Shown here: positions 28,800 through 39,934 of the stretch, piece after piece
How positions within the stretch are numbered: position 1 is the first letter of the stretch
How the letters are laid out: each line of letters begins with the position of its first letter
NCBI RefSeq assembly: GCF_017161445.1
Contig: NZ_CP071060.1
Coordinates: forward strand, 2,108,001 to 2,172,000
Direction of reading: 5' to 3'
Length of the DNA: 64,000 bases
Source of the DNA: Niveibacterium microcysteis
Lineage (GTDB): Bacteria; Pseudomonadota; Gammaproteobacteria; Burkholderiales; Rhodocyclaceae
Notes under the pieces: model-generated
What the model was told of the DNA's origin: nothing
The model's database searches: none
Seen by the model: the letters and a program-made list of their open reading frames with translations, nothing else
Position numbers and translations under genes: made by a program

Positions 28800-30305
28800 T
28801 TGAAGGAGTTTCTTGCGGCGTCGGATCTCGAGCTTGGGATGTTCGTGGCTGAGCTCGATCGTCCATGGCTGGAGACACCTTTCCTGATGCAAGGCTTTCT
28901 GATCGAGTCAGAGCAGCAGCTTGCTCAGCTGCGCGGCCTTTGCCGCATCGTGCTGATCGACCGCGAACGCTCCGAGTCGCGACACATGCGCGCGCCGGCG
29001 GCCACGCCGCGCGACCCCGCGCCAACGTCGGTTGCTTCGGAGCGGCCACTGACGATGGTGCGGCAGTCGGCGCCGACTGATTTCTTCCAGCTTCTGAAGT
29101 TGCTCAAGGCATACGACAGCGAGGCGCCTGCTGCCGCGCGCGGCGAGGCGCCTGTCTTCGCGTGGTCGCCATCGCGAACCGCGGTGGGTGGCTTTGGTGG
29201 CGGGGCTGACGAATCCGAGCCCGCCGAGCGTGGTGGCGTCTGGGGCTGGCTGCGTGCGCGCGCGCGCCGGCTTCGTCGGCGTGAGGCGCCGGCGGACCAG
29301 GTTTCGGACGAATCGGATGAGCCGACCACCGATCACCCCTATCCGATCGACGTTCCGCTCGAACAGGAGTTGCTTGCGGCCGCGCCGATCCATGCCGAGG
29401 CGATGCTGGCGGTAAAGGACATCCTGCGAGATGTTGAACGCCAGGCGCCGCCCGATCTGGGGCGCGCGCGCGAGGTGGTGCAGGACATGATGCACAGCGT
29501 GACGCGCCATCCCGATGCGCTGCTGTGGCTCACGCGGCTCAAGCGGACCGATCGCTACACCTACGATCACGCGCTCGACTGCAGCACCTACATGATGGTG
29601 TTTGCGCGCCACCTCGGCCTGCCGCAGGACCGCATCGCGATGCTGGGCATGGCTGGCATGCTGCTGGATATTGGCAAGCTGACGCTTTCCGCGCGCTTGC
29701 TGGCCAAGACAACGGCGCTTACGCCACTTGAATACGACCTGTTCAAGACGCACGTCGAATCCGCAATGAAGATTCTCCGGGCCGACGCCTCGATCGATCC
29801 CGCGCTGGTCGAAGTTGTTGCACTTCACCATGAACGCATCGATGGCAGCGGCTACCCGCGCGGCTTGTCTGGCGAGGCAATTGGTGTGTTCGGTGAAATG
29901 GCGGGCATTGTCGATAGCTTCTGCGCAATGACTCGCCATCGCTCATGGCGGCCGGCGGTGTCGTCGCAGCAAGGGTTGGAGGCGCTGATCGGTCTGCGGG
30001 ACGAGCGTTTCAGCGCGGGCCTGATCGATCAGTTTGTTCAGTGCATCGGCATCTACCCGGCCGGTACGCTGGTTGAGCTCAATTCCGGCGAGGTCGCGGT
30101 GGTCGTGGCGCAGAACCGGATCCGGCGCCTCAAGCCACGCGTCATGGTGCTGCTCGCGAGCGACCGTACGCCCAACGCCAATCCGCACACGCTGGATCTG
30201 CTCTACGACCCCGCGGTGCCCGGGCGGGAGGAAACCTACCGGATCGTGCGTTCGCTGCCTGAGCGCGCCTTTGGCATCGACCCAGCGCAGTTTTACCTCG
30301 CATGA
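28800..30305 (+). CDS. DUF3391 / HD-GYP domain protein with altered HD dyad
   Basis: This 501-aa cytoplasmic signalling protein starts at TTG 28800 with GAGGAGAG six bases upstream. Residues 1 to about 60 are a DUF3391 head (LELGMFVAELDRPW), residues 110-190 a low-complexity charged linker, and residues 245-430 an HD-GYP domain that would hydrolyse cyclic-di-GMP. HHERIDGSGYPRGLSG (343-358), H257, D290, K293, H318 and D372 match metal-site positions, but the first residue of the HD dyad is Leu289 instead of His (MLLDIGK). Activity may therefore be reduced or lost. It overlaps the EAL gene downstream by four bases, so the two act as a unit. Confidence 0.9.
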   Translation: MKEFLAASDLELGMFVAELDRPWLETPFLMQGFLIESEQQLAQLRGLCRIVLIDRERSESRHMRAPAATPRDPAPTSVASERPLTMVRQSAPTDFFQLLKLLKAYDSEAPAAARGEAPVFAWSPSRTAVGGFGGGADESEPAERGGVWGWLRARARRLRRREAPADQVSDESDEPTTDHPYPIDVPLEQELLAAAPIHAEAMLAVKDILRDVERQAPPDLGRAREVVQDMMHSVTRHPDALLWLTRLKRTDRYTYDHALDCSTYMMVFARHLGLPQDRIAMLGMAGMLLDIGKLTLSARLLAKTTALTPLEYDLFKTHVESAMKILRADASIDPALVEVVALHHERIDGSGYPRGLSGEAIGVFGEMAGIVDSFCAMTRHRSWRPAVSSQQGLEALIGLRDERFSAGLIDQFVQCIGIYPAGTLVELNSGEVAVVVAQNRIRRLKPRVMVLLASDRTPNANPHTLDLLYDPAVPGREETYRIVRSLPERAFGIDPAQFYLA

Positions 30306-32107
30306 ATCGACTCTACGACATTCTGCCGTTCGTGCCGGTGCCGACCGAGGTTGCGGACGACCTGGCGGCTCATGGATTGAGCGGGCTGGAGCAGTCTGCG
30401 CTGCGCGCACTCTGGCATAGCACCGATATGGCGGCGCTGCGGGATCGTTTGCATGCAGCACTCGAGCCGCTTGAGGCCGACGCAGCGATGCGGGCCGGCG
30501 ATGCGCTGGCCGCGAAGTTTTTCAACGCCTGTCTTGACGTGGTCGGCTGGGAACTCGACCCGGCGTGGCCAGAACGTATGCGCGCGCAATGGCTGGCGCT
30601 CCAGCTTGCCGCGGTGCCAGTCGGCCTTTCCGCGCGGGTGGCGTCGGTTGTGGTGACAACCTTGCAAACGGACCTCGCGGCGCAGCGAGCGAGTCTGTCG
30701 GCGCTCGACGCGATGCTGATCCCGATTGTGTCGCGGATAGGCTTCTTTCTCGTTGGTTTGCTCGACGGCGCCGCCAGCGTGGCAGAAGCCCAGGCGCGGT
30801 TGCTGGCGGAGTACGTTGAGCCGGATTCGGGCTTGCCGAATCGTGCTGCGCTGGAGCAGATCTTCTTGCCCGCCGAGGCGGATGAGCCATCGAGTGCGAT
30901 GCTTGCCGTCGCGCTGATGTGGGGCGGGAGTGCGATCGTCCTCAATAGCGCGGATCGCGACCGCGCTCGCATCGAAGTCGGCCGCGCGTTGGCCAAACGG
31001 GCCCGCGCGGGGGATTCGCTGTGTCGCGTTGGTGACGATGAATGGGTGTTGTGGGCGCCTGGCATTGGTGCCGGGGTACGCCCGCAACTTGCGGCCGCCG
31101 CGTTGCTGGAGGCTGGTGAGCAGGCGATGCGCAATGTCGGTCTTGCCGCGCACGCGACACTGGCCGTCGGTGGTGCGCTGACGCCCGAGGACGGAGGGAC
31201 CTCCGACAAAGTGTTCAACGCTGCCCGGCGCGCGCGCGCCGCTGCGCTGCGCGAGGGTCGAACGATCCGCATCGCGGGTCCGGAACTGGAGCTTGAACGC
31301 GCCGAGCGTGTGCAGATCGAACGCGAGTTCATCGAGGCGCTGCGCAACAATGCGTTTGACCTGCACCTGCAGCCGGTGATCCAGCTTTCCGACGGTGAGT
31401 GCGCCGCGGCCGAGGCTTTGCTTCGCTGGCAGCGGGCCGATGGCAGCGCGGTGTCGCCACTCTTGCTGGTGGCGATGGCTGAGCAATTTGGTCTGATGCA
31501 GCAGCTCACGCGTCTCGTTGTCCAGCGCGCAACGGCGATGTTGAGCGAACTGAGTGTGCAGGGTGTGCCGATCGGGCTCGCCGTCAATCTGGCAGGCAGC
31601 GACCTGCGCGATCCGGAACTGCCCGAGTTCATTTCCCAGGCGATTGCGACCTGGCGCATCGCGCCTCAGCGACTGACGTTGGAGCTGACCGAGGGCTCGA
31701 TGATCGCTGACGATGCGCAAACGATGAGCGTGATCGCGCGCTTGCGCGACGCGGGCCACGGTGTTGCGCTGGACGATTTCGGCACCGGTTACTCGTCCCT
31801 TGCGTGGCTACGCCGGCTGCCGGCAACGCGCCTGAAAATCGACAAGATGTTCGTGCAGAAGATGCCGGAAACTGCGCAGGATAGAGCCATCGTGCGCTCA
31901 GTCGTACAGCTTGCCCAGGGCTTGGGTTTGAGCGTGATCGCTGAGGGGGTTGAGCGCGAAGAGCACTTGCAGATGCTGCGTGCGATGGGCTGCGATGCTG
32001 CCCAGGGATTTCATATTGCTAGGCCAATGCCAGTGGACGCCTTTGTTGCCTGGTGGCGGCACTGGAATAGCGAGCATCAGGCAGCCTGGCCACCCGTCTC
32101 GGGCTGA
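30302..32107 (+). CDS. Degenerate GGDEF / EAL domain cyclic-di-GMP phosphodiesterase
   Basis: This 601-aa protein has an all-helical N-terminal part (residues 1-165, no clear domain), a GGDEF-like fold (about 170-325) and an EAL domain (about 340-590). The GGDEF signature is replaced by RVGDDEWVL (residues 242-250), so cyclase activity is unlikely. In contrast the EAL domain keeps AEALLRW (E371), VNLAGSDL (N429), ELTEGS, the DDFGTGYSSL loop (D491, D492), LKID (K512) and AEGVE, so phosphodiesterase activity looks intact. The frame begins in the stop of the HD-GYP gene (ATGA). No membrane segment is obvious. Confidence 0.92.
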   Translation: MNRLYDILPFVPVPTEVADDLAAHGLSGLEQSALRALWHSTDMAALRDRLHAALEPLEADAAMRAGDALAAKFFNACLDVVGWELDPAWPERMRAQWLALQLAAVPVGLSARVASVVVTTLQTDLAAQRASLSALDAMLIPIVSRIGFFLVGLLDGAASVAEAQARLLAEYVEPDSGLPNRAALEQIFLPAEADEPSSAMLAVALMWGGSAIVLNSADRDRARIEVGRALAKRARAGDSLCRVGDDEWVLWAPGIGAGVRPQLAAAALLEAGEQAMRNVGLAAHATLAVGGALTPEDGGTSDKVFNAARRARAAALREGRTIRIAGPELELERAERVQIEREFIEALRNNAFDLHLQPVIQLSDGECAAAEALLRWQRADGSAVSPLLLVAMAEQFGLMQQLTRLVVQRATAMLSELSVQGVPIGLAVNLAGSDLRDPELPEFISQAIATWRIAPQRLTLELTEGSMIADDAQTMSVIARLRDAGHGVALDDFGTGYSSLAWLRRLPATRLKIDKMFVQKMPETAQDRAIVRSVVQLAQGLGLSVIAEGVEREEHLQMLRAMGCDAAQGFHIARPMPVDAFVAWWRHWNSEHQAAWPPVSG

Positions 32108-32119
32108 ACGCTGCGGGGT

Positions 32120-32150
32120 GAAAAAGGCCCGCGTCAATGCGCGGCGGATT
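32120..32150 (-). terminator. Terminator at the end of the lipoprotein gene
   Basis: On the minus strand a short GC stem (CCGCG at 32140-32144 pairing with CGCGG at 32129-32133) is followed by GCCTTTTTC. A longer alternative pairing GCCCGCG/CGCGGGC spans to 32160. The stem includes the stop codon of the gene. Confidence 0.55.
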
Positions 32151-32601
32151 TTCGCGCGGGCGTCTTGGTGGCGGCCTTGCTTGCTTCCCCCTCGGCGGGT
32201 TTCTTCGCGTCAGCCTCGGTGCTGCCTTCGGGGGCTGAAGCCTCGGTGGAGGCCGGCTTGCTGGGTGTTTCGGATTCCGTTTCGGTGTCGGATTCCGCTT
32301 CGGTCTTCTTGCGCGATTTCGGAAGCGGCGGGGGGAGAGACGGTTTGATGATTTCGAGCTTCTGCTCGGTCATGTAGTCGTTCATTTCCTTCCAGCCGTT
32401 GAAGATCGCAGCCTTCGGCGCTTTCGGATTGATCTGATAGCAATCTTCAAGGGCTCGGCCTGCGTGCCGGCAGGCGGCACCGATTGCCTTGCCTTCGGCC
32501 TCTACCGCCTTGCCGTCCTCAAGCCCCAACTGTTCGCAGCCGCTCAAGGCGCCCAGCGCAATCGCGGTAATCAAGGTCAGGATCGGGCGGCGGCGTTGCA
32601 T
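32134..32601 (-). CDS. Small Lys/Ala/Glu-rich lipoprotein, function unknown
   Basis: This 155-aa protein starts at ATG 32601 with a lipoprotein signal: MQRRRPILTLITAIALG, then LSGC with the lipidated Cys at residue 22. The mature first half contains two further Cys (AACRHAGRALEDCYQIN) and KAAIFNGWKEMNDYM. That layout resembles small outer-membrane-associated lipoproteins in which Cys pairs form a disulfide. The second half (from about residue 88) is low-complexity Glu/Lys/Ser/Thr/Pro, ending KTPARKSAAH. The tail could bind peptidoglycan or be disordered. I do not recognise a named family. It is divergent from ugpB. Confidence 0.8.
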   Translation of the reverse strand: MQRRRPILTLITAIALGALSGCEQLGLEDGKAVEAEGKAIGAACRHAGRALEDCYQINPKAPKAAIFNGWKEMNDYMTEQKLEIIKPSLPPPLPKSRKKTEAESDTETESETPSKPASTEASAPEGSTEADAKKPAEGEASKAATKTPARKSAAH

Positions 32602-32703
32602 GACAGGGCTCCGGAGCAAGGTCTTCCAGCAATGATTACGTCCCCCGCGGGCAGAACTTGACCGAATTCTCGTGTCAAGGACATTTATGACGTTTGTCGC
32701 GCC

Positions 32704-32709
32704 TATAAT
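32704..32709 (+). promoter_or_regulatory. Consensus -10 element upstream of ugpB
   Basis: TATAAT lies 38 bases before the chosen ugpB start. I cannot find a good -35 at 16-18 bases upstream, so activator dependence is possible. The call rests on the perfect hexamer and position only. Confidence 0.45.
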
Positions 32710-32747
32710 CGCGGCTCTCCATGCCGTCTTCATTGAGTCGCACAACC

Positions 32748-34025
32748 ATGAATACACGTAGCCTGATCACGCCGATCGCCTTGTCGCTGGCCCTTTTTGC
32801 CGCCCCGGCCTTCGCCGCGCCTAAGTCCGCCAAACCAGCCGCGCCGGCCGCAGCCTCGGCGGACATCGAAATCTCCAGCCAACTGCCCAAGGACAAGCAG
32901 GAGGCGCTGCAGGCGCTGATCGCGCGTTTCAACGAGAGCAACAAGGGCGCGCGCATCGTTCTGACTGATCGCGCATGGGATGCGGGCGCGCCCGCTGCAG
33001 CCCAGATTCTCGACGGCGCCAGCGAGGATGCATTCCTCACCGGCAAGCAGCGTTACAAGCCGCTCTTCGCGGTGGTGAAGGACGCAGGCGTCAAGCTCGA
33101 CGTGGCGGAGCGCGCGTCGCCGGTGGTCGCGCCGGTGGCAATCGATGCCAAGGGCCGTTTGCTGGGGCTGCCGATCGGTCTCGCGACTCCGGTCTTCTTC
33201 ATCAATCAGGACGTGTTCCGCAAGAATGGGCTTGATCCGGCGGCCGTGCCGCATACCTGGGCGGAAGTGCAGGACACTGCCGGCAAACTGATCGACGCCG
33301 GCGTCGCATGCCCGCTGACCGTGGCTCGCCCGGCAACGGTATTGCTCGAGAACACCGCGGCCTGGCACAACGAGGCCTTCGTGAACGCGAAGGGTGAAGT
33401 CGCGGTCAACGGCCTCAGCTATGTCCGCCACCTTGCCCGCATGGCGTCGTGGCAGAAATCGCGCTACCTGCAGCTGTTTGGTCACGGTGACGAAGCTGTC
33501 GATCGCTTTGCGAGCGGTAGCTGCGCGATGCTGATTGCGCCGCAGTCCGCGATGCCGGTGGCCAGCAAGGGTGGCTTTTCGATCGGCGTGAGTGCGCTGC
33601 CGTACTACCAGGACGTTCCCGGTGCGCACCAGAACACCATCGCCGACGGCCCCGCGCTGTGGGTTTCGGCCGGTCGCAGTGCCGCCGAATACAAGACGAT
33701 TGCACGCTTCGTCGCATTCTGGCTTGAGCCGACGCAACAGGTTGATTGGATGCGTGCCACCGGCTACTTGCCGCTTAACCGCGCAGGCTATTTTGCGGCG
33801 AGCAGCCGTACGCTGGGTGCAGAACTCGGCCACATCAAGATTGCCGTTGACCAGTTGATTGCAACGCCGGCGACGGCGAACTCGCGCGCCACGGTGCTGG
33901 GCAGCAGCCCGCGCGTCTTGCAGGTTCTGAATGACGAGCTCGATTCCGTGTGGAACCAGGGCAAGGCGGCCAAGTTGGCGCTGGATGAAGCGGTTGCCCG
34001 CATCCGCGCGCTGGGCATTCGCTGA
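32748..34025 (+). CDS. ugpB: Extracellular solute-binding protein, UgpB-like (glycerol 3-phosphate type)
   Basis: This 425-aa periplasmic binding protein starts at ATG 32748 with a Sec signal (LITPIALSLALFAAPAFAA, cleavage after AFA). It then has the ABC family 1 binding-protein body: QALIARFNESNKGARIVL, LPIGLATPVFFINQDVFRKNGLDP, TWAEVQDTAGKLIDAG, NGLSYVRHL and GYLPLNRAGYF. The last part aligns with UgpB from memory, and the next gene is ugpQ, which supports glycerol 3-phosphate or glycerophosphodiester binding. No permease (ugpA, ugpE) or ATPase (ugpC) genes follow, so those must be elsewhere. Confidence 0.82.
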   Translation: MNTRSLITPIALSLALFAAPAFAAPKSAKPAAPAAASADIEISSQLPKDKQEALQALIARFNESNKGARIVLTDRAWDAGAPAAAQILDGASEDAFLTGKQRYKPLFAVVKDAGVKLDVAERASPVVAPVAIDAKGRLLGLPIGLATPVFFINQDVFRKNGLDPAAVPHTWAEVQDTAGKLIDAGVACPLTVARPATVLLENTAAWHNEAFVNAKGEVAVNGLSYVRHLARMASWQKSRYLQLFGHGDEAVDRFASGSCAMLIAPQSAMPVASKGGFSIGVSALPYYQDVPGAHQNTIADGPALWVSAGRSAAEYKTIARFVAFWLEPTQQVDWMRATGYLPLNRAGYFAASSRTLGAELGHIKIAVDQLIATPATANSRATVLGSSPRVLQVLNDELDSVWNQGKAAKLALDEAVARIRALGIR

Positions 34026-34033
34026 GCACTGCC

Positions 34034-34771
34034 ATGAACCAGTGGCCGCTACCGCGGGTGCTCGCGCATCGCTGTGGCGGCACACTGGCGCCCGAGAACA
34101 CGCTGATCGGGCTTGAGTTCGCGGTCGCGCACCGCTGCTTTGGCGTCGAGTTCGATGTCATGCTTTCCGGCAGCGGTACACCGATACTGATCCACGATGA
34201 AACCCTCGATCGCACCACGACCGGCTTCGGTCGCGTTTGCGATACACCGGATGCCGCATTGTTGGGCCTCGACGCAGGTGCGTGGCACTCGGGCCGCTTT
34301 GCCGGTGAGCGAGTCCCCTTGTTTGCTGATGCGATTCGGCGCTGCCGTGCGTTGGGTATTGCGGCAAACGTCGAGATCAAGCCGGCGGAAGGTTTTGAAC
34401 TGGCCACCGGTCGCGTCGCCGCTGCAGTAGCCGCGGCCGGTTGGGCAGGGGCTGATCGGCTGCCATTGCTGTCGTCGTTCAGTGTCACCGCCCTCGCGGC
34501 CGCCGCAGAAGCGGCGCCGCATTTGCCACGCGCGATTCTGTTCGACGCGCTTGCGCCGGACTGGCTTGAACAGGTCAGGGCGCTTGGCGCAGTTGGCGTC
34601 GTCTGCAACGCGAATCGTCTTGATGCGGCAACGGCCGCTGCGGTCAAACAGCACGGCTTCGGCCTCGCCGTCTACACCGAAAACGATCCGCTGCGCGCGC
34701 GGCAACTCTTCGACTTTGGTGTCGATTCGGTGATCACCGATCGGCCCGATCTCGTTACCGCAGCATCCTGA
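34034..34771 (+). CDS. ugpQ: Glycerophosphodiester phosphodiesterase
   Basis: This 245-aa TIM-barrel enzyme cleaves glycerophosphodiesters to glycerol 3-phosphate and an alcohol. PRVLAHRCGGTLAPENTLIGLEFAV carries the catalytic His and Arg. VEFDVMLSGSGTPILIHDETLDRTT provides the metal-binding Glu and Asp and second catalytic His, and ANVEIKP is the third metal-binding block. No signal peptide, so it is cytoplasmic like UgpQ. It follows ugpB by eight bases. The product feeds GlpD encoded at 6.9 kb. Confidence 0.95.
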   Translation: MNQWPLPRVLAHRCGGTLAPENTLIGLEFAVAHRCFGVEFDVMLSGSGTPILIHDETLDRTTTGFGRVCDTPDAALLGLDAGAWHSGRFAGERVPLFADAIRRCRALGIAANVEIKPAEGFELATGRVAAAVAAAGWAGADRLPLLSSFSVTALAAAAEAAPHLPRAILFDALAPDWLEQVRALGAVGVVCNANRLDAATAAAVKQHGFGLAVYTENDPLRARQLFDFGVDSVITDRPDLVTAAS

Positions 34772-34888
34772 ACGTTGCGCCTGATTGGCGCGAGGCCCGG
34801 TGGTGCATGGCCGGCCGGGGCTTTCAGTTACAATCCCGCGTTTCCAGTTAACGAATCGCGCCAGCGCGCGAGCACCGCACGGAACGCC

Positions 34889-37516
<2,628 letters not shown>

Positions 37517-37529
37517 TCGCGTTTGAATC

Positions 37530-37558
37530 AGAGGGCCGCCTGAGGGCGGCCCTTTTCA
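37530..37558 (+). terminator. Intrinsic terminator of alaS
   Basis: Stem AGGGCCGCC (37532-37540) and GGCGGCCCT (37545-37553), loop TGAG, followed by TTTCATT. It ends just before the thioesterase gene. Confidence 0.9.
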
Positions 37559-37573
37559 TTTGTGGAGCACGCT

Positions 37574-38002
37574 ATGACGCGACTGCGCGCCGACATGACG
37601 GTCGACAAACTCAATGCCTGGAGCCCCGGCTGCCTGCCCGGGCACCATGGCTTTGAAGTGCTGGAGCTTGAACAGGGGCGCCTGATCGCGAAACTTCCGC
37701 TTGGCCCAGAGGTGATGGCGCCAAACGGCTTCCTGCATGCGGCAAGCGTTGTGCTGCTGGCGGACTCGGCTTGCGGCTACGGTGCGATTGCTCATCTGCC
37801 CGAAGGTGCCAGCAACTTCACCACGATCGAGCTCAAGACCAACTTCCTCTCCACCGCGAAAGAGGGCGAGGTGCTGTGCGAGGCGCGTGCAGTGCATCTC
37901 GGGCGCACAACCCAGGTCTGGGACGCGGAAGTACGCAGAAGCGATGGCAGCAAGATCGCGTTGTTCCGTTGTACTCAGATGATTCTGTGGCCCAAGCCCT
38001 GA
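37574..38002 (+). CDS. Hotdog-fold thioesterase, PaaI/YigI-like
   Basis: This 142-aa protein has the single-hotdog pattern of acyl-CoA thioesterases: GCLPGHHGFEVLELEQGRL, EVMAPNGFLHAASVVLLADSACGYG (the catalytic-loop helix), TTIELKTNFLSTAKEGEV and AVHLGRTTQVWDAEVR. I chose ATG 37574 with GGAG six bases upstream over the GTG at 37562. Members hydrolyse aromatic or medium-chain acyl-CoA, and the substrate cannot be told here. It lies directly after the alaS terminator, so it probably has little read-through from alaS. Confidence 0.88.
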   Translation: MTRLRADMTVDKLNAWSPGCLPGHHGFEVLELEQGRLIAKLPLGPEVMAPNGFLHAASVVLLADSACGYGAIAHLPEGASNFTTIELKTNFLSTAKEGEVLCEARAVHLGRTTQVWDAEVRRSDGSKIALFRCTQMILWPKP

Positions 38003-38043
38003 GGCCGGACGATGCCGAGCGCATCAACAATCGACAACCGTAT

Positions 38044-38057
38044 TTGATCCAGACGAA
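38044..38057 (+). promoter_or_regulatory. Candidate FNR/ANR-type half-conserved site upstream of frdA
   Basis: TTGAT-CCAG-ACGAA matches the left half of the FNR box TTGAT-N4-ATCAA perfectly and the right half at three of five positions. It is about 93 bases before the frdA start, a plausible position for an anaerobic activator. Fumarate reductase operons are classic FNR targets. The match is imperfect, so this is only a candidate. Confidence 0.35.
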
Positions 38058-38149
38058 AAGATAGCGCTGCCGCGGCGCGCACACTGGGGCTCCCTGCCGC
38101 CGGTGAGTGTTTCGGTGCCCACCTGCGACGCCACAGGAAAGGGCTGGGC

Positions 38150-39934
38150 ATGCAGACTTATCAGGCCGACGTCGTCATCGTCGGTGCCGGCGGTGCCGGT
38201 CTGAGGGCCGCAATCGCGGTCGCCGAGCTGGACCCGCGCCTGCGGGTCGCGCTGGTCTCCAAGGTCTACCCGATGCGCAGCCACACCGTGGCCGCCGAAG
38301 GCGGTTCAGCGGCGGTGGTCCAGGCGCACGACAGTCTCGAACACCATTTCCACGATACCGTTGCTGGCGGCGATTGGCTCTGCGAGCAGGACGTGGTCGA
38401 CTACTTCGTCGCACACTGCGCCGAAGAGATGGTGCAGATGGAGCACTGGGGCTGCCCTTGGAGCCGCAAGGACGACGGCCATATCAACGTGCGCGCCTTT
38501 GGCGGCATGAAGATCGAGCGTACCTGGTTCGCTGCCGACAAGACCGGCTTCCACATGCTGCACACCTTGTTCCAGACCTCGATGAAGTACCCGTCGATCA
38601 AACGTTTCGATGAGTATTTCTGCGCCGACCTGCTCGTCGATGAGGGCCGTTGCGGTGGGGTGGTCGCCATCCAAATCGCGAGCGGCGAACTGGTGCAGAT
38701 ACAGGCGCCGTCAGTCGTGTTGGCAACCGGCGGGGCGGGCCGCGTGTTTCGCCAGAATACCAACGGCGGTATCGTCACCGGCGACGGTATGGCGCTGGCC
38801 TATCGCCACGGCGTGCCGCTGCGCGACATGGAATTCATGCAATACCACCCGACCTGTATGCCGGGCACCGGGCTGCTGTTTACCGAAGGCTGCCGCGGTG
38901 AGGGCGGCATCCTGACCAACCGGGACGGCTATCGCTACCTGCAGGACTATGGGCTCGGCCCGGCCGACCCCTGGCCGCGCAAGAAGGCGATGGAGCTCGG
39001 GCCACGCGACAGGCTGTCACAAGCTTTCTGGCATGAAGAACGCAAGGGTAGAACGATTGATGGGCCGCACGGCTCCGTCGTCAATCTGGACTTGCGTCAC
39101 CTGGGCGAGAGGAAGCTGCGTGAGCGCCTGCCGCAGATCTGCGAGCTGGCCGAAGAGTTCCTCGGCATTGATCCGGCCAAGGCGCCGATCCCGGTTCGGC
39201 CGGCAGTGCACTACACGATGGGGGGCATCCTGGTTGATGGCGCGTGTGCGGCGCCGTTGCGGGGCTTGTTCGCTGCGGGTGAGTGCTCCAGCGTCGGCAT
39301 CCACGGGGCGAACCGCCTCGGTTCGAATTCCCTGGCCGAGCTATGCGTGTTCGGCAAGGTCGCCGGCGAATCCGCAGCGCGATTCGCGCAAGACTCGGCG
39401 CCCTTGCGGCGCAATCACCTTGCCGAGCAGGCATCCGATGTCGAAGGCCGTGTAAGGGCTTTTGTCGACAACGAGGGGAACGAACGGATCGCCACCCTGC
39501 GAACCGAAATGGCGCAGACCATGGAGCAGGGCTGCGGCATTTACCGACTCGGTAACGAGATGCAGGCCACCTGCGACAAACTTGCCGAACTGCGTGAGCG
39601 CTTCCGCCGCGTGAAGCTCGATGACAGATCCCGGGTCTGGAATTCCGAATGGTTGCTCGCAATCGAGTTGGGCTACCAGCTCGAAGTGGCGCAGGCGATG
39701 GCACATTCGGCACTGGAGCGGCGCGAGTCGCGCGGGGCCCACCAACGCCTCGACGGCTACGAGACGCGCGACGACGTCAATTTCCTGGCGCATTCGCTCG
39801 CGATCTACAACGGGCGCGAGGCGCCGCGAATCGAGTATGGGCCGGTGAAGATCACACACCTGCCGCCGGGCGTACGCGCGTACGGGGCCGAAGGGGAGCG
39901 CGTCGAGCAGGAAAGGAGTGCTGCCGGTGTCTGA
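38150..39934 (+). CDS. frdA: Fumarate reductase flavoprotein subunit
   Basis: This 594-aa catalytic subunit reduces fumarate to succinate. It is of the E. coli FrdA type rather than SdhA: MQTYQADVVIVGAGGAGLRA, SKVYPMRSHTVAAEGGSAAV (H45 is the likely covalent FAD site), FHDTVAGGDWLCEQDVVDYF, ADKTGFHMLHTLFQTSMKYP, MQYHPT, EGCRGEGGIL and PVRPAVHYTMGGI. The C-terminus is helical (AQTMEQGCGIYRL and KLDDRSRVWNSEWLLAIELG). It is the first gene of frdABCD and overlaps frdB by eight bases. Confidence 0.96.
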   Translation: MQTYQADVVIVGAGGAGLRAAIAVAELDPRLRVALVSKVYPMRSHTVAAEGGSAAVVQAHDSLEHHFHDTVAGGDWLCEQDVVDYFVAHCAEEMVQMEHWGCPWSRKDDGHINVRAFGGMKIERTWFAADKTGFHMLHTLFQTSMKYPSIKRFDEYFCADLLVDEGRCGGVVAIQIASGELVQIQAPSVVLATGGAGRVFRQNTNGGIVTGDGMALAYRHGVPLRDMEFMQYHPTCMPGTGLLFTEGCRGEGGILTNRDGYRYLQDYGLGPADPWPRKKAMELGPRDRLSQAFWHEERKGRTIDGPHGSVVNLDLRHLGERKLRERLPQICELAEEFLGIDPAKAPIPVRPAVHYTMGGILVDGACAAPLRGLFAAGECSSVGIHGANRLGSNSLAELCVFGKVAGESAARFAQDSAPLRRNHLAEQASDVEGRVRAFVDNEGNERIATLRTEMAQTMEQGCGIYRLGNEMQATCDKLAELRERFRRVKLDDRSRVWNSEWLLAIELGYQLEVAQAMAHSALERRESRGAHQRLDGYETRDDVNFLAHSLAIYNGREAPRIEYGPVKITHLPPGVRAYGAEGERVEQERSAAGV

